Assembly: GCF_900103825.1 (NCBI RefSeq)
Contig: NZ_FNIF01000014.1
Span: forward strand, 1-64,000
Source: Paenibacillus sp. yr247
Lineage (GTDB): Bacteria > Bacillota > Bacilli > Paenibacillales > NBRC-103111
DNA length: 64,000 nt
Reading direction: 5' to 3'
Numbering within the stretch: position 1 is the stretch's first letter; the number at the start of each line of letters is the position of its first letter. The notes beneath the pieces are model-generated. The model had not been told where the DNA came from and did no database searches. It saw only the letters and a program-made list of their open reading frames with translations. Shown here piece after piece: positions 16,955 to 26,871 of this stretch. A program made the translations under genes and the position numbers.

Positions 16955-17743
16955 TCATAAGCCGAGACCCCCATTGATATGAAGTTCGGTGCCGGTGACT
17001 TGGCTGGCTTCGTCCGATAATAAAAAGATCGTTCCGTATGCCATATCTTCAGGCGTTTGCATACGGCCGCTAGGTATGTAATTCTCAGCCATTTTCATTA
17101 ATTCTTCCTGGCTTAAACCCCTGTTCTGGTGCAGCTCTATTTCCCCTTCAGAGGCTACCCAACCGACGGTCACCCAATTGGACCGGATACGATCTCTGCC
17201 ATAGTGGGCGGCGATGTGACGGTTTAAAGTAAGCATCGCGCCTTTCGAGCAAGAATAGGCAGCGAGCTCCTTTCCACCTTTATAGCCGTTCGTGGAGCCC
17301 ATATGTACAATGGAGCCGCCGCCTGTCTTTAACATCGACTGAATCGCGTACATCGAACAGAAGAAAGCGCCTTTCATGTTGACGGCAAAAACCGAATCGA
17401 AAAGCTCCTCCGACGTATCCACCATCGTTCCCCTGGGGAAGATACCGGCATTATTGACCAAACCGTCGATCTTGCCGAAACGGCCGACCGTTTCATCGAT
17501 CAACTGCTTGCATGCCTTTTCGCTGCTGATATCCGCTTTTACAAACAACGCTTCGGTACAATAGGTTTCCTGGATTGCTTGGACAACCCTTGCTCCGTCT
17601 TGTTCATTTCTGCCATTGACGACAACAGTTGCGGCCTCGCTCGCGCACATCAAAGCAATGCCTTTCCCGATGCCTTTGGTTCCGCCTGTGACGACGACTA
17701 CTTTTCCGGCAAGCCTGTTCCCCATAGATTTCTCTTCCCCCAT
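16955..17743 (-). CDS. SDR family oxidoreductase (A)
   Basis: A 262-residue short-chain dehydrogenase. It has the nucleotide motif TGGTKGIGKGIA, LVNNAG, the catalytic Ser in MGST and the YSCSK (Tyr-x3-Lys) pair, ending with the tetramer motif TGTELHINGGLGL. The stop of the preceding epimerase gene is 3 bases from the first ATG. A second ATG at 17725 has the better GGGGAAGAG spacing and gives a normal 256-residue protein. It probably interconverts a hydroxyl and keto group of a sugar intermediate in the same operon. Confidence 0.9.
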   Translation of the reverse strand: MGEEKSMGNRLAGKVVVVTGGTKGIGKGIALMCASEAATVVVNGRNEQDGARVVQAIQETYCTEALFVKADISSEKACKQLIDETVGRFGKIDGLVNNAGIFPRGTMVDTSEELFDSVFAVNMKGAFFCSMYAIQSMLKTGGGSIVHMGSTNGYKGGKELAAYSCSKGAMLTLNRHIAAHYGRDRIRSNWVTVGWVASEGEIELHQNRGLSQEELMKMAENYIPSGRMQTPEDMAYGTIFLLSDEASQVTGTELHINGGLGL

Positions 17744-17745
17744 CC

Positions 17746-18591
17746 TTATCTGGTTTCAAACACATCCTTAACTTGATAAGTATCGGTTACCGATTCCAAT
17801 CCGAACTTGGCAACGTCCAAGGCACTCTTCGTACCGAAGTCTTCAATAAATAATTCCAACGACAAGTATCCTCTATAGCCGATATCGTACAGTGTGCTCG
17901 CGAATTGTTGCGAAGGCGCGCAGCCAGCGCCTGGAAATACACGGTTCCGGTCGGCTATCACATCTCTTGCCGGCGCAGCGGGATAATCGTTCACATGTAC
18001 GATGCCAATCCGTTCCCCGTTCAAGTAAGCAAGATTTTCTACCCTGCTGCCGCCCGTATACATATGGAACGGATCCAGCAAAATTTGGGCATTCGGTGCG
18101 CCGCTTTCCATCGCCACATATATCGCTTCGCTTAAGCGGGATAATTTCTTGGCCCTGCCCCAAAATTCCAGATACGGCTTGATCCCGATTTTGCGGGCTA
18201 ATTCCGAGAGCATGGCAAAACTTTCAGCCATGCTTTCCAGGGAAACACGTTCCACATTGCCGAAAGGAGGAGCGGCTACAGCAGCACAGCCGAGTTCCGC
18301 AAGCATCACCATTTCCTTCTCCGCCTGCACGAACGCTCGCTCCCGTTCCGCTTCGTTCTCGTCCGACCAAGCAAAAAAGGCAATCGCGTTAACAACCTCT
18401 ATTCCCGTGTCCGTGATGTATCTCTTCAATTGTTTGACGGTTCCTCCGTTGGACAAATAAGCATCCAGATCTTTGACCCACAGTTCTACCCCTGCGTAGC
18501 CGGCTTCAGCGGCAATTCGCACCTGCTCTTTAACTTCCAGTTTGAAAGGAAACAAGGTTGACGCATTAAGTGCCGGTTTAAATGGAAACAT
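17746..18591 (-). CDS. Sugar phosphate isomerase/epimerase family protein (B)
   Basis: A 281-residue TIM-barrel protein of the AP-endonuclease-2-like superfamily. It shows AEAGYAGVELWVKDLD early, YLEFWGRAKK (metal-site Glu), ILLDPFHMYTGGS (Asp/His), GIVHVNDYPA (His) and YLSLELFIED (Glu). The LEFWG and DPFHMYTGG pattern resembles inosose-isomerase or sugar-epimerase subfamilies. AAAGGGAG supports ATG 18591. It sits between a Gfo/Idh/MocA dehydrogenase and an SDR, a pairing that suggests oxidation followed by isomerisation or elimination and reduction of a keto-sugar. Confidence 0.87.
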   Translation of the reverse strand: MFPFKPALNASTLFPFKLEVKEQVRIAAEAGYAGVELWVKDLDAYLSNGGTVKQLKRYITDTGIEVVNAIAFFAWSDENEAERERAFVQAEKEMVMLAELGCAAVAAPPFGNVERVSLESMAESFAMLSELARKIGIKPYLEFWGRAKKLSRLSEAIYVAMESGAPNAQILLDPFHMYTGGSRVENLAYLNGERIGIVHVNDYPAAPARDVIADRNRVFPGAGCAPSQQFASTLYDIGYRGYLSLELFIEDFGTKSALDVAKFGLESVTDTYQVKDVFETR

Positions 18592-18625
18592 CACGACTTC
18601 TCCCTTTTGCCATGAAGATCACTCG

Positions 18626-19678
18626 TTAAGGAGTAACTTCAATAGTCTTTTTTTCGTTGTTGCTCTTGATCCCCAGTTCAATCAGCCGGATGGCCATACG
18701 CGCTTGCTCCGGTTTAACCTCAAGCTCCGTTCGGCCGATGATGGCGTTGTAAACATTTTGAAAATACGTTGTGTAAGAGCCCGGTAACGTCCGAATGCGG
18801 CCGATATAATGAAGGCCTCCGATGGTGGTGTTCAGCGTACCCCACATATCTTCCGGCTCCGCCCCCCAGTTCGGCTTCAAAGGCGTTTCTCCGTGGATCA
18901 ATGCTTGCTCCTGCGGATCAGTGCCGTATTTGACAAAAGAGCCGTTCGTTCCGTGAAGCGTATAACGCGGACCGCGCTCACGAACTAGTGCTGAGGACTT
19001 TAGCCGGACGCTTAGTCCGTCTTCGTAGCCTAATACAACATTGAAGTAATCGTCTGCGATGGCATTTTCACGAATGATGCGTACATCCGCTTGAATCGTC
19101 GCCGGCATACCGAACAGGGACAGCGCTTGATCGAGAAAATGAGCCCCGAGATCGTAGAACACACCGGTACCCGGTGCACCGCTGTCCCGCCAGTTTGCTC
19201 CCACGCTTGGACGGTACGAATCCCAACAAAATTCGGCTTCGCTGATCCTGCCCAACATGCCCTGGCGGACAATTTGCCGAACGGTAAGAAAATCGCCGTC
19301 CCAGCGTCGGTTATGGAACACGCTCAGCACTTTTCCCTTTTCCTTCGCAAGGGTGATTAGCTTATCCGCTTCATCGGTTGTCACCGTAAACGGCTTCTCT
19401 ACGATGACATTCTTTCCCGCCTGAAGAGCATCCTTTACGAATTCGTAATGATCGGTACTTGGAGTCGTGACGACAATCAGATCGATGCTGTCATCCCGGT
19501 ATAAATCCTGGACATCACCCACAACTTCCACCCAGGGATACCGTTCCTTGGCTGATGTGCCTCTTCTCTGCACCACTTTTGCCAGCTTCAAATCGGAAAC
19601 AGCTGCAATAACCGGCGCATGAAACGTTCTGCCCGCGAATCCGTAGCCGATTAAACCTACGCGAAGCTCGTTGCCCAT
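18626..19678 (-). CDS. Gfo/Idh/MocA family oxidoreductase (C)
   Basis: A 350-residue dehydrogenase of the YdgJ/YvaA-like branch. It begins VGLIGYGFAGRTFHAPVI, contains VVTTPSTDHYEF and EKPFTVTTDEAD (conserved Lys about 96), FHNRRWDGDF, and FYDLGAHFLDQALSLFG in the C-terminal domain. The FHNRRWDGDF motif is characteristic of scyllo-inositol / 1,5-anhydro-sugar type members. It is 116 bases downstream of the second permease pair and the first of the four metabolic genes following the transport operon. Confidence 0.9.
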   Translation of the reverse strand: MGNELRVGLIGYGFAGRTFHAPVIAAVSDLKLAKVVQRRGTSAKERYPWVEVVGDVQDLYRDDSIDLIVVTTPSTDHYEFVKDALQAGKNVIVEKPFTVTTDEADKLITLAKEKGKVLSVFHNRRWDGDFLTVRQIVRQGMLGRISEAEFCWDSYRPSVGANWRDSGAPGTGVFYDLGAHFLDQALSLFGMPATIQADVRIIRENAIADDYFNVVLGYEDGLSVRLKSSALVRERGPRYTLHGTNGSFVKYGTDPQEQALIHGETPLKPNWGAEPEDMWGTLNTTIGGLHYIGRIRTLPGSYTTYFQNVYNAIIGRTELEVKPEQARMAIRLIELGIKSNNEKKTIEVTP

Positions 19679-19794
19679 TCATCCCTCTCCCCGATCCGTA
19701 GACAGCAGATGCCTTATTTCCATACCGCTGAATAAGATCCAATTTCGTCAAATTACAAAAGTTGATCTACAAGCTTTCAAACGGAACTCGGCCG

Positions 19795-20769
19795 CTATTC
19801 CACCAGCCCGGTGCGCTCCACACCCTGGATGAAATATTTTTGCAGGAACAAATAGACAAGCAACAGCGGAGCGACGACAAGGAACGTGGCCGCCATTACG
19901 GTCGGCAGACCAAACGTTTCCATCCCGTGCGTGGCGGATGTTTCGTTCAGCGATTGGTACAACCGTGGAAGCATCATCGGCAGCGTGTATTTGTCCTCCG
20001 AAGTCAAATAGATGTTAGGTTCGAAGAAGTCGTTCCAGTGCCATACGAGTGACAGCAGCACGGTTACGACGATGGCCGGCGTCGTCAGCGGTAAAATGAT
20101 TCGCCAGTAGACTCGGAAACTGCCGCAGCCATCGACGCGAGCCGCATCCTCCAGCTCCCTGGGCAAATTGCGGAACAGCTGACGGAAAATAAAGATAAAC
20201 AGCGCCCCACGAAGTCCGTTAGCAAAAAATGCAGGTACAACGATGGGCGCGAACGTGTCCATCCAACCCATTGCTTTATACTGGATAAACAGCGGAATGA
20301 TCACCGTTTGCGGTGGAATGATGAGCGTAAACATAGCCAGCATGAAAAGCGCCTCACGCCCTGGAAATTTGATCCGGGCGAAACCGTACGCAACGAAAGA
20401 GCAAGCAAGCACTTGGCCGACAACACTGAGCAGGGATGTAGTCGCCGAGTTATAAAAATGGTCCCAGTACTTAAGGCCGACGATCCCGTACGCGTAGTTT
20501 TGCCACGCCATGCTTGTCGGAATCCACTTGATCGTGAAATTCAGCAGGTCGGGAGGCGTTTTTAGGGACGTTGTTATCATATAGATGAATGGATAAAGAA
20601 AAACGAAGGACAAATCGATCAGCAGGCAGTAAACGAAGATCCGGTACACGATGCCGAACCAGCGGCTTCTGCTCGCCAACCGGCTCGCAGTGAGCCGCAA
20701 GAAGCGGGGCATCCTTTCCAGAGCAGCATCAGGGTGCCGTGGCGCTGATATTCCATCTGCGTTTTTCAT
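19795..20769 (-). CDS. Carbohydrate ABC transporter permease, MalG type (pair 2)
   Basis: A 324-residue inner-membrane permease with six predicted helices and the MalG-type EAA loop: LPRELEDAARVDGCGSFRVYWRIILPLTTPA. It pairs with the MalF-type permease encoded 21 bases upstream. This is the second permease pair in the same operon, while only one solute-binding protein (27856) is present. No ATPase gene is linked. It ends the 11-kb DUF5696 operon. Confidence 0.92.
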   Translation of the reverse strand: MKNADGISAPRHPDAALERMPRFLRLTASRLASRSRWFGIVYRIFVYCLLIDLSFVFLYPFIYMITTSLKTPPDLLNFTIKWIPTSMAWQNYAYGIVGLKYWDHFYNSATTSLLSVVGQVLACSFVAYGFARIKFPGREALFMLAMFTLIIPPQTVIIPLFIQYKAMGWMDTFAPIVVPAFFANGLRGALFIFIFRQLFRNLPRELEDAARVDGCGSFRVYWRIILPLTTPAIVVTVLLSLVWHWNDFFEPNIYLTSEDKYTLPMMLPRLYQSLNETSATHGMETFGLPTVMAATFLVVAPLLLVYLFLQKYFIQGVERTGLVE

Positions 20770-20790
20770 AGACTTCGGTCACTCCTTTCA

Positions 20791-21651
20791 TCATTCTCCG
20801 GAATAAAAGATGAAGCGTCTGGACGCGGCGAATATGATAACAATGATCACAAAGATCAGCGCAAAATAGATCCATCCAAGCGCTGCCGCATAGCCGAGTT
20901 CAATCTTGACGAATCCGATATCGCGAATATACAGCATTATCCGGTTCGTTACATCGGTAAAGGAATCAACCAGCGTGTAAACCAAATTGAGTAAAATGAC
21001 GGGCGATACGAGCGGAAGCGTGATTTTCCAGAACATCTCCCATTCGGTTGCCCCGTCACATTTAGAAGATTCGTACAGAGACGGCGAGATACCCTGCAGC
21101 CCTGCCAAAAACAGCAAAATCTGCACTCCTGTTTTCCAAAAGATCAGCGTCAGGCGGCTAAGCAGGTCAAACACAAACTGTGAGAACGCCGGCCCCATAT
21201 AAATGAATGCGGACTCCGGCAAGCCGATCCCGTTTACCAGTGTTTTCTGGCCTACACCTGCATAAAGCAATTGCTGCAGCACCATACCTGAACCAATCAG
21301 CACCGGGAGGAAGAATGAGGCACGGAAAAACGCACGACCTCTGATTCTATGGTTCAGCAAGATGGCGATGAAGAGCGAGAACACAATGATTAAAGGCGTG
21401 TTGATGACGGTGTCCTGTATGACAGAGACGAACAGCGGCACAAACTGCGGATCCAGTACGAACGCATGTTTGAAATTCAACCAGCCGACGTATTTCAACT
21501 GAAAGCTTCCTACACCTTCCACATCATGGAAGCTTAACCACAACGAGTAGACGAGCGGAAACACCATGAACAGCAGAAACCCGACGAGCCACGGGGAAAT
21601 GTAGACGTAGCCGGCAAGCATCTTTTTTCGCTCCAAACCGATTCGCTTCAC
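20791..21651 (-). CDS. Carbohydrate ABC transporter permease, MalF type (pair 2)
   Basis: A 286-residue sugar permease with about six helices. The EAA loop reads YESSKCDGATEWEMFWKITLPLVSPV. It starts with GTG at 21651 behind GGAGGGG, two bases after the DUF5696 stop. Together with 19795 it would form a transmembrane channel. Because pair 1 (25991/26872) is encoded in the same transcript, either two transporters or a composite machine is built. Confidence 0.92.
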   Translation of the reverse strand: MKRIGLERKKMLAGYVYISPWLVGFLLFMVFPLVYSLWLSFHDVEGVGSFQLKYVGWLNFKHAFVLDPQFVPLFVSVIQDTVINTPLIIVFSLFIAILLNHRIRGRAFFRASFFLPVLIGSGMVLQQLLYAGVGQKTLVNGIGLPESAFIYMGPAFSQFVFDLLSRLTLIFWKTGVQILLFLAGLQGISPSLYESSKCDGATEWEMFWKITLPLVSPVILLNLVYTLVDSFTDVTNRIMLYIRDIGFVKIELGYAAALGWIYFALIFVIIVIIFAASRRFIFYSGE

Positions 21652-21653
21652 AT

Positions 21654-23888
21654 TTACCCCTCCTTCGGCAAGACAGCATAATTTTCTCCGAGTACGGAAT
21701 GGCCGTCAATTTGGGTGGCGTCTGTTCCATAGTTAACGATAACGCGTGTTCCGTCCTCGTAGGTCGTTTGAAACACACGGTCCTTCAGCTTGCGGTGGTC
21801 GACCATCGTCTGCGACCAGGAGCCGCGGAGCTTATCGCTCATTTCTTTATACGTCTTGACAACGGTGTTGGACCAACTGCTGTAACGGGAGCTGAACAAC
21901 TCAGCAAAGAACGTGTCCTTCAGTTCGTCCGAGTGTTGATAGGTGAGCTGATAAAACGGCATATATCCATATTCCACCATTTTCAAGAATTGCATCTGCG
22001 GATCGTGGAACAAATTCTGAGGTACGCCGGAATAAGGAATCACCCCGTGGATGACCATTTGGTAGAAGGGCACTGTTTCGTCCGTGAAGAAAAACCCGCT
22101 GTCCTGCATCCCCAAGCTGAAGATCCGGTCCGCGTAAGGAAGAACGTATGCATTCCCGCCTGTAACTGCCGCTCCGCCGAACTGAGAACGCGATTTGCTC
22201 ATCATCTCCATCCATTCGGCTGCGGTTCCTTCACGAGTCAGCGGATAAATGTCATTGTAATCAAAATAATTCATCGTTCCGAACGCATCGAATTGCATTC
22301 CTGAGACCGGCAGCGATTTTAAATTTTTGAGATAGGTGCTCTGGAAGAACAAGTTCCGCTTGCGGGCGTTCAACAAGTACGAAACATTATACGGATCCGT
22401 CACCGGAAAATGATTCGCCCCCTTGATGACGTCGTCGCGCTCCGAGAAGCTGCCATTCGAGCCTCCCTTAAACGCGTGTACAAAGTCGTCCGTCAAATAC
22501 AGTCGCACACCATTCTCTTTGGCCATGCGGGATAATGCTTCCAGGCCATTCATGCTGCCCAGCTGGGATGAAGCAGGCAGCTCCGAGGGCAGGAAGCCGA
22601 ACCCTTGCTTGGTCCAGCCAAGCAAATTCGCAGATATCGATTCGATCCCCTTATCGTGAAGATCCTTCAAGATTTGTGCGGCTTGCTCGAATGTGGTTGC
22701 CGGCAAAAACCGGTCGGACAGGATGCGTTGTTGTTTAATCCCCATCAGCAAGTCGACGCCGAGCGGAATAGGATCGCCTTTCTTCATTCGCGGAACCAGG
22801 CCCTTTTCTTTAAGTAAATAGCCGCGGTATGAGACGGCCATATGACTGTAATTGGCCTCATCCCCGCCATAGAACAGGTAACGTACCGTATGGTTTTCGT
22901 GCAGCAAATTTTTCTCAGCCCGAATCGCCAAGTTTCCGTTTTGTTTCACGGCTTCATAGGACCTGCGGTATGTTAATTCCGCCGAAGTTCTGTTCAAGTT
23001 AATCAAGTAACCGCTGGGGGCATAAACGACGGATGAATCGAATTCTCCCTCCGTAATGATTCCCATAAAGGCATTGTTCTTCACCTTCATGCCGAATACC
23101 GGCAAATACGCATTCTCCGGCCGATTGTAGTCGTTAAACGAAATCTGATCGGAGCCGAATACAGCTGAGCGATAGGGCTCCATATATTGAGGATGATTCG
23201 GTTTGAAATAAGATATAGCCCCAGGACCGTCAGGATAAAATCCGTATCCCTCGACTTCATCGCCGGCCGCTCCGAAGAACGGCAGCGGTGACAATCTCAT
23301 AATCACGTACTCCTCCGATTCTTTGATCGAATCCGCCGGCACGTGAACCTCCAACCCGCCGTTCTTCAGTTGAAATTGCATGGTGAAGCTCATTTTCAGC
23401 TGCTGCAGATCGTAATGCACCGATATCCCGTTCTCAATCGGCTTCGACTCCATCTTCGGCTGCAGCAAGACCGAGTTCGATTCCAGCACTTCCAATGTAG
23501 GCGTGTTCGGGTTCGTGTAGCTTAAATGGAAAATCGATTGGCTGTCCCCCTTCCACAAATCGTTCCCGTCTACATTAGTATCCTTGAGCGGATAGGCCGA
23601 ACGCCAAACGTGTCCATCCCGTTTATCCTTAACCTGAAGGGCCGAGTCCCGGGAACGGAAATACAGCTCCAACCGATCGGTCTCTGCAGCCTTGGTGAAT
23701 CCTTCATCAGACGGCAAAATGGTAACTCCGGCGGCAGCAGCATCAGTTTGTTTGGCTTGATTGGCTCCCTGAGCCACTGTTCCCCCAACGGACTGAGCGG
23801 GAAGGTGCTGACGAATTTTCATGGCAACGATGATGATAACGGCCAGCACGGCGATCCATAGGATCCGTTTGATCCAATTTTTCTTCAT
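21654..23888 (-). CDS. DUF5696 membrane-anchored protein
   Basis: A 744-residue protein with one N-terminal transmembrane anchor (KKNWIKRILWIAVLAVIIIV), a low-complexity linker, a beta-rich domain (about 60-370) and a TIM-barrel-like C-terminal half. The latter has glycosidase-like acidic segments: LYLTDDFVHAF, VSGMQFDAFGTMNYFDYND and FFTDETVPFYQM. This matches the DUF5696 family of Paenibacillus-type genomes, which as far as I know has no assigned function. The anchor and fold suggest a cell-surface glycoside-hydrolase-like protein acting beside the sugar importer; this is inference. Start chosen at ATG 23888 because upstream codons lack a ribosome site. Confidence 0.8.
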   Translation of the reverse strand: MKKNWIKRILWIAVLAVIIIVAMKIRQHLPAQSVGGTVAQGANQAKQTDAAAAGVTILPSDEGFTKAAETDRLELYFRSRDSALQVKDKRDGHVWRSAYPLKDTNVDGNDLWKGDSQSIFHLSYTNPNTPTLEVLESNSVLLQPKMESKPIENGISVHYDLQQLKMSFTMQFQLKNGGLEVHVPADSIKESEEYVIMRLSPLPFFGAAGDEVEGYGFYPDGPGAISYFKPNHPQYMEPYRSAVFGSDQISFNDYNRPENAYLPVFGMKVKNNAFMGIITEGEFDSSVVYAPSGYLINLNRTSAELTYRRSYEAVKQNGNLAIRAEKNLLHENHTVRYLFYGGDEANYSHMAVSYRGYLLKEKGLVPRMKKGDPIPLGVDLLMGIKQQRILSDRFLPATTFEQAAQILKDLHDKGIESISANLLGWTKQGFGFLPSELPASSQLGSMNGLEALSRMAKENGVRLYLTDDFVHAFKGGSNGSFSERDDVIKGANHFPVTDPYNVSYLLNARKRNLFFQSTYLKNLKSLPVSGMQFDAFGTMNYFDYNDIYPLTREGTAAEWMEMMSKSRSQFGGAAVTGGNAYVLPYADRIFSLGMQDSGFFFTDETVPFYQMVIHGVIPYSGVPQNLFHDPQMQFLKMVEYGYMPFYQLTYQHSDELKDTFFAELFSSRYSSWSNTVVKTYKEMSDKLRGSWSQTMVDHRKLKDRVFQTTYEDGTRVIVNYGTDATQIDGHSVLGENYAVLPKEG

Positions 23889-23907
23889 TTGTGAGGATGT
23901 CCTCCCC

Positions 23908-24555
23908 TCAGTTGAACTGTAAATACAGCACTTCGTTATAAACATCCTTCACGAACATGACGACGTGGTTGGTCAGCGCAAAGATCAAGCCGATCGTCGC
24001 CCAAAAGATAATGAGCGTAAACAGGCTCAACAGCGTGACGCCGATCGTTTTCTTCAGGGAATAGTCGTTCATTACTCCAAGATTGATAACCAATAATCCC
24101 CCGACCCACAGCCAGACGATCCATTGCAGCACAATGTATAAATACATTTCGTCGCGTGTCAGCACCAGTGTCAACGCTGCGATCGGGAGAGTAAATACGA
24201 TGTAAGGGATCATGGAATAAGCTACAGCGAGCAGGACGTTGCCGAAAAAGGTTTCACCGTCCATAATCGATGTGATCAAATAACAGCTGACCGCCCAAGA
24301 CAGAAGCGGCAGGATGATACGTGCGATTTCCAGCATCATATTTGCATCTTCGGGCTGCAGGCTGGCGACGTGGAAGGATGTCATCAGGATGGATGCGACC
24401 CGGACGGCAAACGTAAGCAGCAGCAGGATGAATGCGGCAGTGAAGCTTCGATAGCCGCGCAGCTCGCGAAATCCGTCGGCCGGGTGGAACAAGACGGCTA
24501 AGCCGATCTCGAGCGGCCGCCAGACGCGCACCAGTACAGAAGTATTCCCGCTCAA
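23908..24555 (-). CDS. YIP1-family membrane protein
   Basis: A 215-residue integral membrane protein with about five hydrophobic segments in the Yip1-domain layout: an N-terminal amphipathic part (LAVLFHPADGFRELR) and closely spaced helices. The start is TTG at 24555, eight bases after AAGGAGG and overlapping the stop of the NHL/TPR gene (TATTGA), so translation is coupled. Bacterial YIP1 proteins are of unknown function. Its fixed place inside a transport operon suggests an accessory scaffold for the permeases or the DUF5696 protein. Confidence 0.75.
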   Translation of the reverse strand: MSGNTSVLVRVWRPLEIGLAVLFHPADGFRELRGYRSFTAAFILLLLTFAVRVASILMTSFHVASLQPEDANMMLEIARIILPLLSWAVSCYLITSIMDGETFFGNVLLAVAYSMIPYIVFTLPIAALTLVLTRDEMYLYIVLQWIVWLWVGGLLVINLGVMNDYSLKKTIGVTLLSLFTLIIFWATIGLIFALTNHVVMFVKDVYNEVLYLQFN

Positions 24556-25979
24556 TAGCCTAACCTCCTTACGATCATTTGGGCCAACCCGCGGAGCCTC
24601 TTGAAGATGAAATAAAGAACATACAACAGCAAGGCGAGAATCAGCAAAATCCAACCGAAGTGGTTCTTCATATATTGTCTGCGGTACTGCCCAAAGGCGT
24701 CGGAGTAGCCCTCCTGGTCCCCGGCCAACTTAAATTCGGCCATCGATTCCTGCCATCGCTCCTGCTTATAAAGCGCCTTCGCCACCCCGCGATGTGCGAG
24801 CGGATAATTCTCATCGATCTGCAGCACCTCATACCACGGCTTCAACGCTTCTTCGTAACGTCCGTTGAAGTATAGCGCGCTCGCCTGATGAATCAATTCC
24901 GAGAAGCGCGTCGATTCGAATACCTGAATGTTATTGCGGTCCCGGTCTAAAACGAAGAGTCGCCCTTGCCGGTCGACCCCGATGCTTGAAGGATATTCGA
25001 ACGTTCCCTTTACACTCCCGTGTCCGCCAAATACGGCGAGCAGATTGCCTTCCTGGTCGTACTGGTAAATTTTTCGCGTTGTGGCGTCCAATGCATTGAT
25101 GATGCCGTATTGATCCACCGCGATGTCGACGAAATAAGGAAGCGCCAACGAGCCGGATTCAATCGACTTCTCCCCGTAAAACGTGTCTTTCTTAAAAATG
25201 TTGATCCCCAGCGCGTTTAATTTTTTGATTTGATCCTTATCGATGAGTACCGTCGGAGAGTAGAGGTATCCTTCCTCATCCATCGTCAAATTCGCATGCT
25301 GGGGCGGAACCGCCTTGCTCAGCTGCTCTTTCTGTTCCGGTGTCGCCAAGAGCCGGATAAGGAGCTGCTGCCAGCTGAAAGGAACGTGATTGGCCGCGAT
25401 GTAGCCGCGGAATTGATTGTTGGCGTCAATCATAATGAAACCGTTCGGGTCATTGCGATCCAGTACATTCAAATATCCTCGCTTATCGATCAACACTTTG
25501 CTCGGTGAAAAGTTGGCGTTCCCCTTCATGAGTGACGTCTTCGGCCGAACGAACTCCTCAATTTTAGCGCCCTTCGGATCGAGGTGGATGATCTTGCCGT
25601 TTCCTGTATCGGCGACGAACATATCGCCCAATTCATCGACGAAGATGCCTTCAGGTCCGTTAAGCTTTACCCCCTGCTCTTCCCCGAATATTCCAAGCAC
25701 GCGGCCATTCGGATCAAGTTTTACGATCCGGTTGTTGCCCGTATCGGCCACGTACAAAAGTCCTTTCGAATCAATAAACAAGTCGCTCGCTTTATTAAAC
25801 GGTTTCTGCCCGATATTCATGATAACCTCTCCGACCGTATACGCTAGCGGGATCGGCACTCGGTAATCATGAAGCGGATCGCGTGTATAGGATATTTGCG
25901 GCATAGCGCCGACAGGTTCACCTACAAGCAGCAGCAGAAAGACGAGGCAAAAAAAACATGCCGAGGCGCGTCGTAACAT
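24552..25979 (-). CDS. NHL-propeller and TPR membrane protein
   Basis: A 475-residue exported protein. Residues 1-25 are a signal peptide (LVFLLLLVGEPVGA). Residues about 60-350 hold NHL repeats of the form DLFIDSKGLLYVADTGNNRIVKLD, GIFVDELGDMFVADTGNGKI and SSIGVDRQGRLFVLDRDRNN, which build a beta-propeller. Residues about 370-440 are TPR-like helices (YFNGRYEEALKPWYEVLQID). A C-terminal transmembrane helix (GWILLILALLLYVLYFIF) and a basic tail follow. It should display a propeller outside the membrane, possibly binding glycan or the solute-binding protein. GGAGGTGAGACG precedes the ATG. Confidence 0.82.
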   Translation of the reverse strand: MLRRASACFFCLVFLLLLVGEPVGAMPQISYTRDPLHDYRVPIPLAYTVGEVIMNIGQKPFNKASDLFIDSKGLLYVADTGNNRIVKLDPNGRVLGIFGEEQGVKLNGPEGIFVDELGDMFVADTGNGKIIHLDPKGAKIEEFVRPKTSLMKGNANFSPSKVLIDKRGYLNVLDRNDPNGFIMIDANNQFRGYIAANHVPFSWQQLLIRLLATPEQKEQLSKAVPPQHANLTMDEEGYLYSPTVLIDKDQIKKLNALGINIFKKDTFYGEKSIESGSLALPYFVDIAVDQYGIINALDATTRKIYQYDQEGNLLAVFGGHGSVKGTFEYPSSIGVDRQGRLFVLDRDRNNIQVFESTRFSELIHQASALYFNGRYEEALKPWYEVLQIDENYPLAHRGVAKALYKQERWQESMAEFKLAGDQEGYSDAFGQYRRQYMKNHFGWILLILALLLYVLYFIFKRLRGLAQMIVRRLGY

Positions 25980-25990
25980 CGTCTCACCTC

Positions 25991-26857
25991 CTACGATTTA
26001 ATGCCGGAGTACGCCATCGTATTGATCACCATTTTCTGAAATGCAAGGAAAATCAAGATCGGCGGCAAGGTCACGAGCAGCGTACCCGCGGCCACCGCTC
26101 CGGAGCGGGCCACGGTGCCGGGCCCTCCGGCCAGCGTCTGCAAGGCAAGCGGGAGCGTCTTCATCGATTCGCTCGTCGTAAACACAAGCGGCGTGAAATA
26201 ATCGTTCCAATTGGCGATGAATGCAAAAATGATCAGTGTGGCCCAAGCAGGACGGCATACGGGCATAACCACCCTCCAAAAGATTCGCCATTCCGAGGCC
26301 CCGTCGATATGCGCGGCTTCAAGAAGCGCATCCGGGATTTGATCGATGAATTGCTTCATCAAAAAAATGTTATATGCCACCGCCAGCTTAGGCAGTACGA
26401 GCGACCAATATGTATCCAGCATCCCGAGGTTGGAAATGACCATATAGGTCGGAATTTGCGTCACCTGGGGTGTGAACATGAGCGCTGAAATAATGACGGC
26501 GAATAAGGCGTTTGCTCCGGGCAGACGGTATTTGGACAATACATAGGCACCCAAGCAGCAGATCACGAGCGTCCCTACGACGATGGTGGCAGAAACGAAT
26601 ATGCTGTTGAAGATGTACCTTGTGAAAGGTACGATCGAGGTATCCGTCGCCGTCAGCAGGTCGAAGAAGTTGCGCATCGTCGGCTTGTGTACGAAGAACC
26701 GCGGCGGGTACAGAAACAGCTCGTCCAGCGGCTTGAATGCCGTAGAAACCATGTATATAATCGGCATTGCGGTGAACGAGACAAGCGCCATGATGAACAC
26801 ATACAATAGGGCGCGTTTCAACGACGCAGTCAACTTTCCGGCGCGAATGATCGGCAT
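25991..26857 (-). CDS. Carbohydrate ABC transporter permease, MalG type (pair 1)
   Basis: A 288-residue permease with six helices and the EAA loop PDALLEAAHIDGASEWRIFWRVVMPVCRP. The ATG at 26857 is preferred because AGGGGGAG lies eight bases upstream; a GTG at 26875 overlapping the previous stop is also open. It forms a pair with the gene at 26872 and is followed after 11 bases by the NHL/TPR gene. Confidence 0.92.
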   Translation of the reverse strand: MPIIRAGKLTASLKRALLYVFIMALVSFTAMPIIYMVSTAFKPLDELFLYPPRFFVHKPTMRNFFDLLTATDTSIVPFTRYIFNSIFVSATIVVGTLVICCLGAYVLSKYRLPGANALFAVIISALMFTPQVTQIPTYMVISNLGMLDTYWSLVLPKLAVAYNIFLMKQFIDQIPDALLEAAHIDGASEWRIFWRVVMPVCRPAWATLIIFAFIANWNDYFTPLVFTTSESMKTLPLALQTLAGGPGTVARSGAVAAGTLLVTLPPILIFLAFQKMVINTMAYSGIKS

Positions 26858-26871
26858 ACTCCCACTCCCCC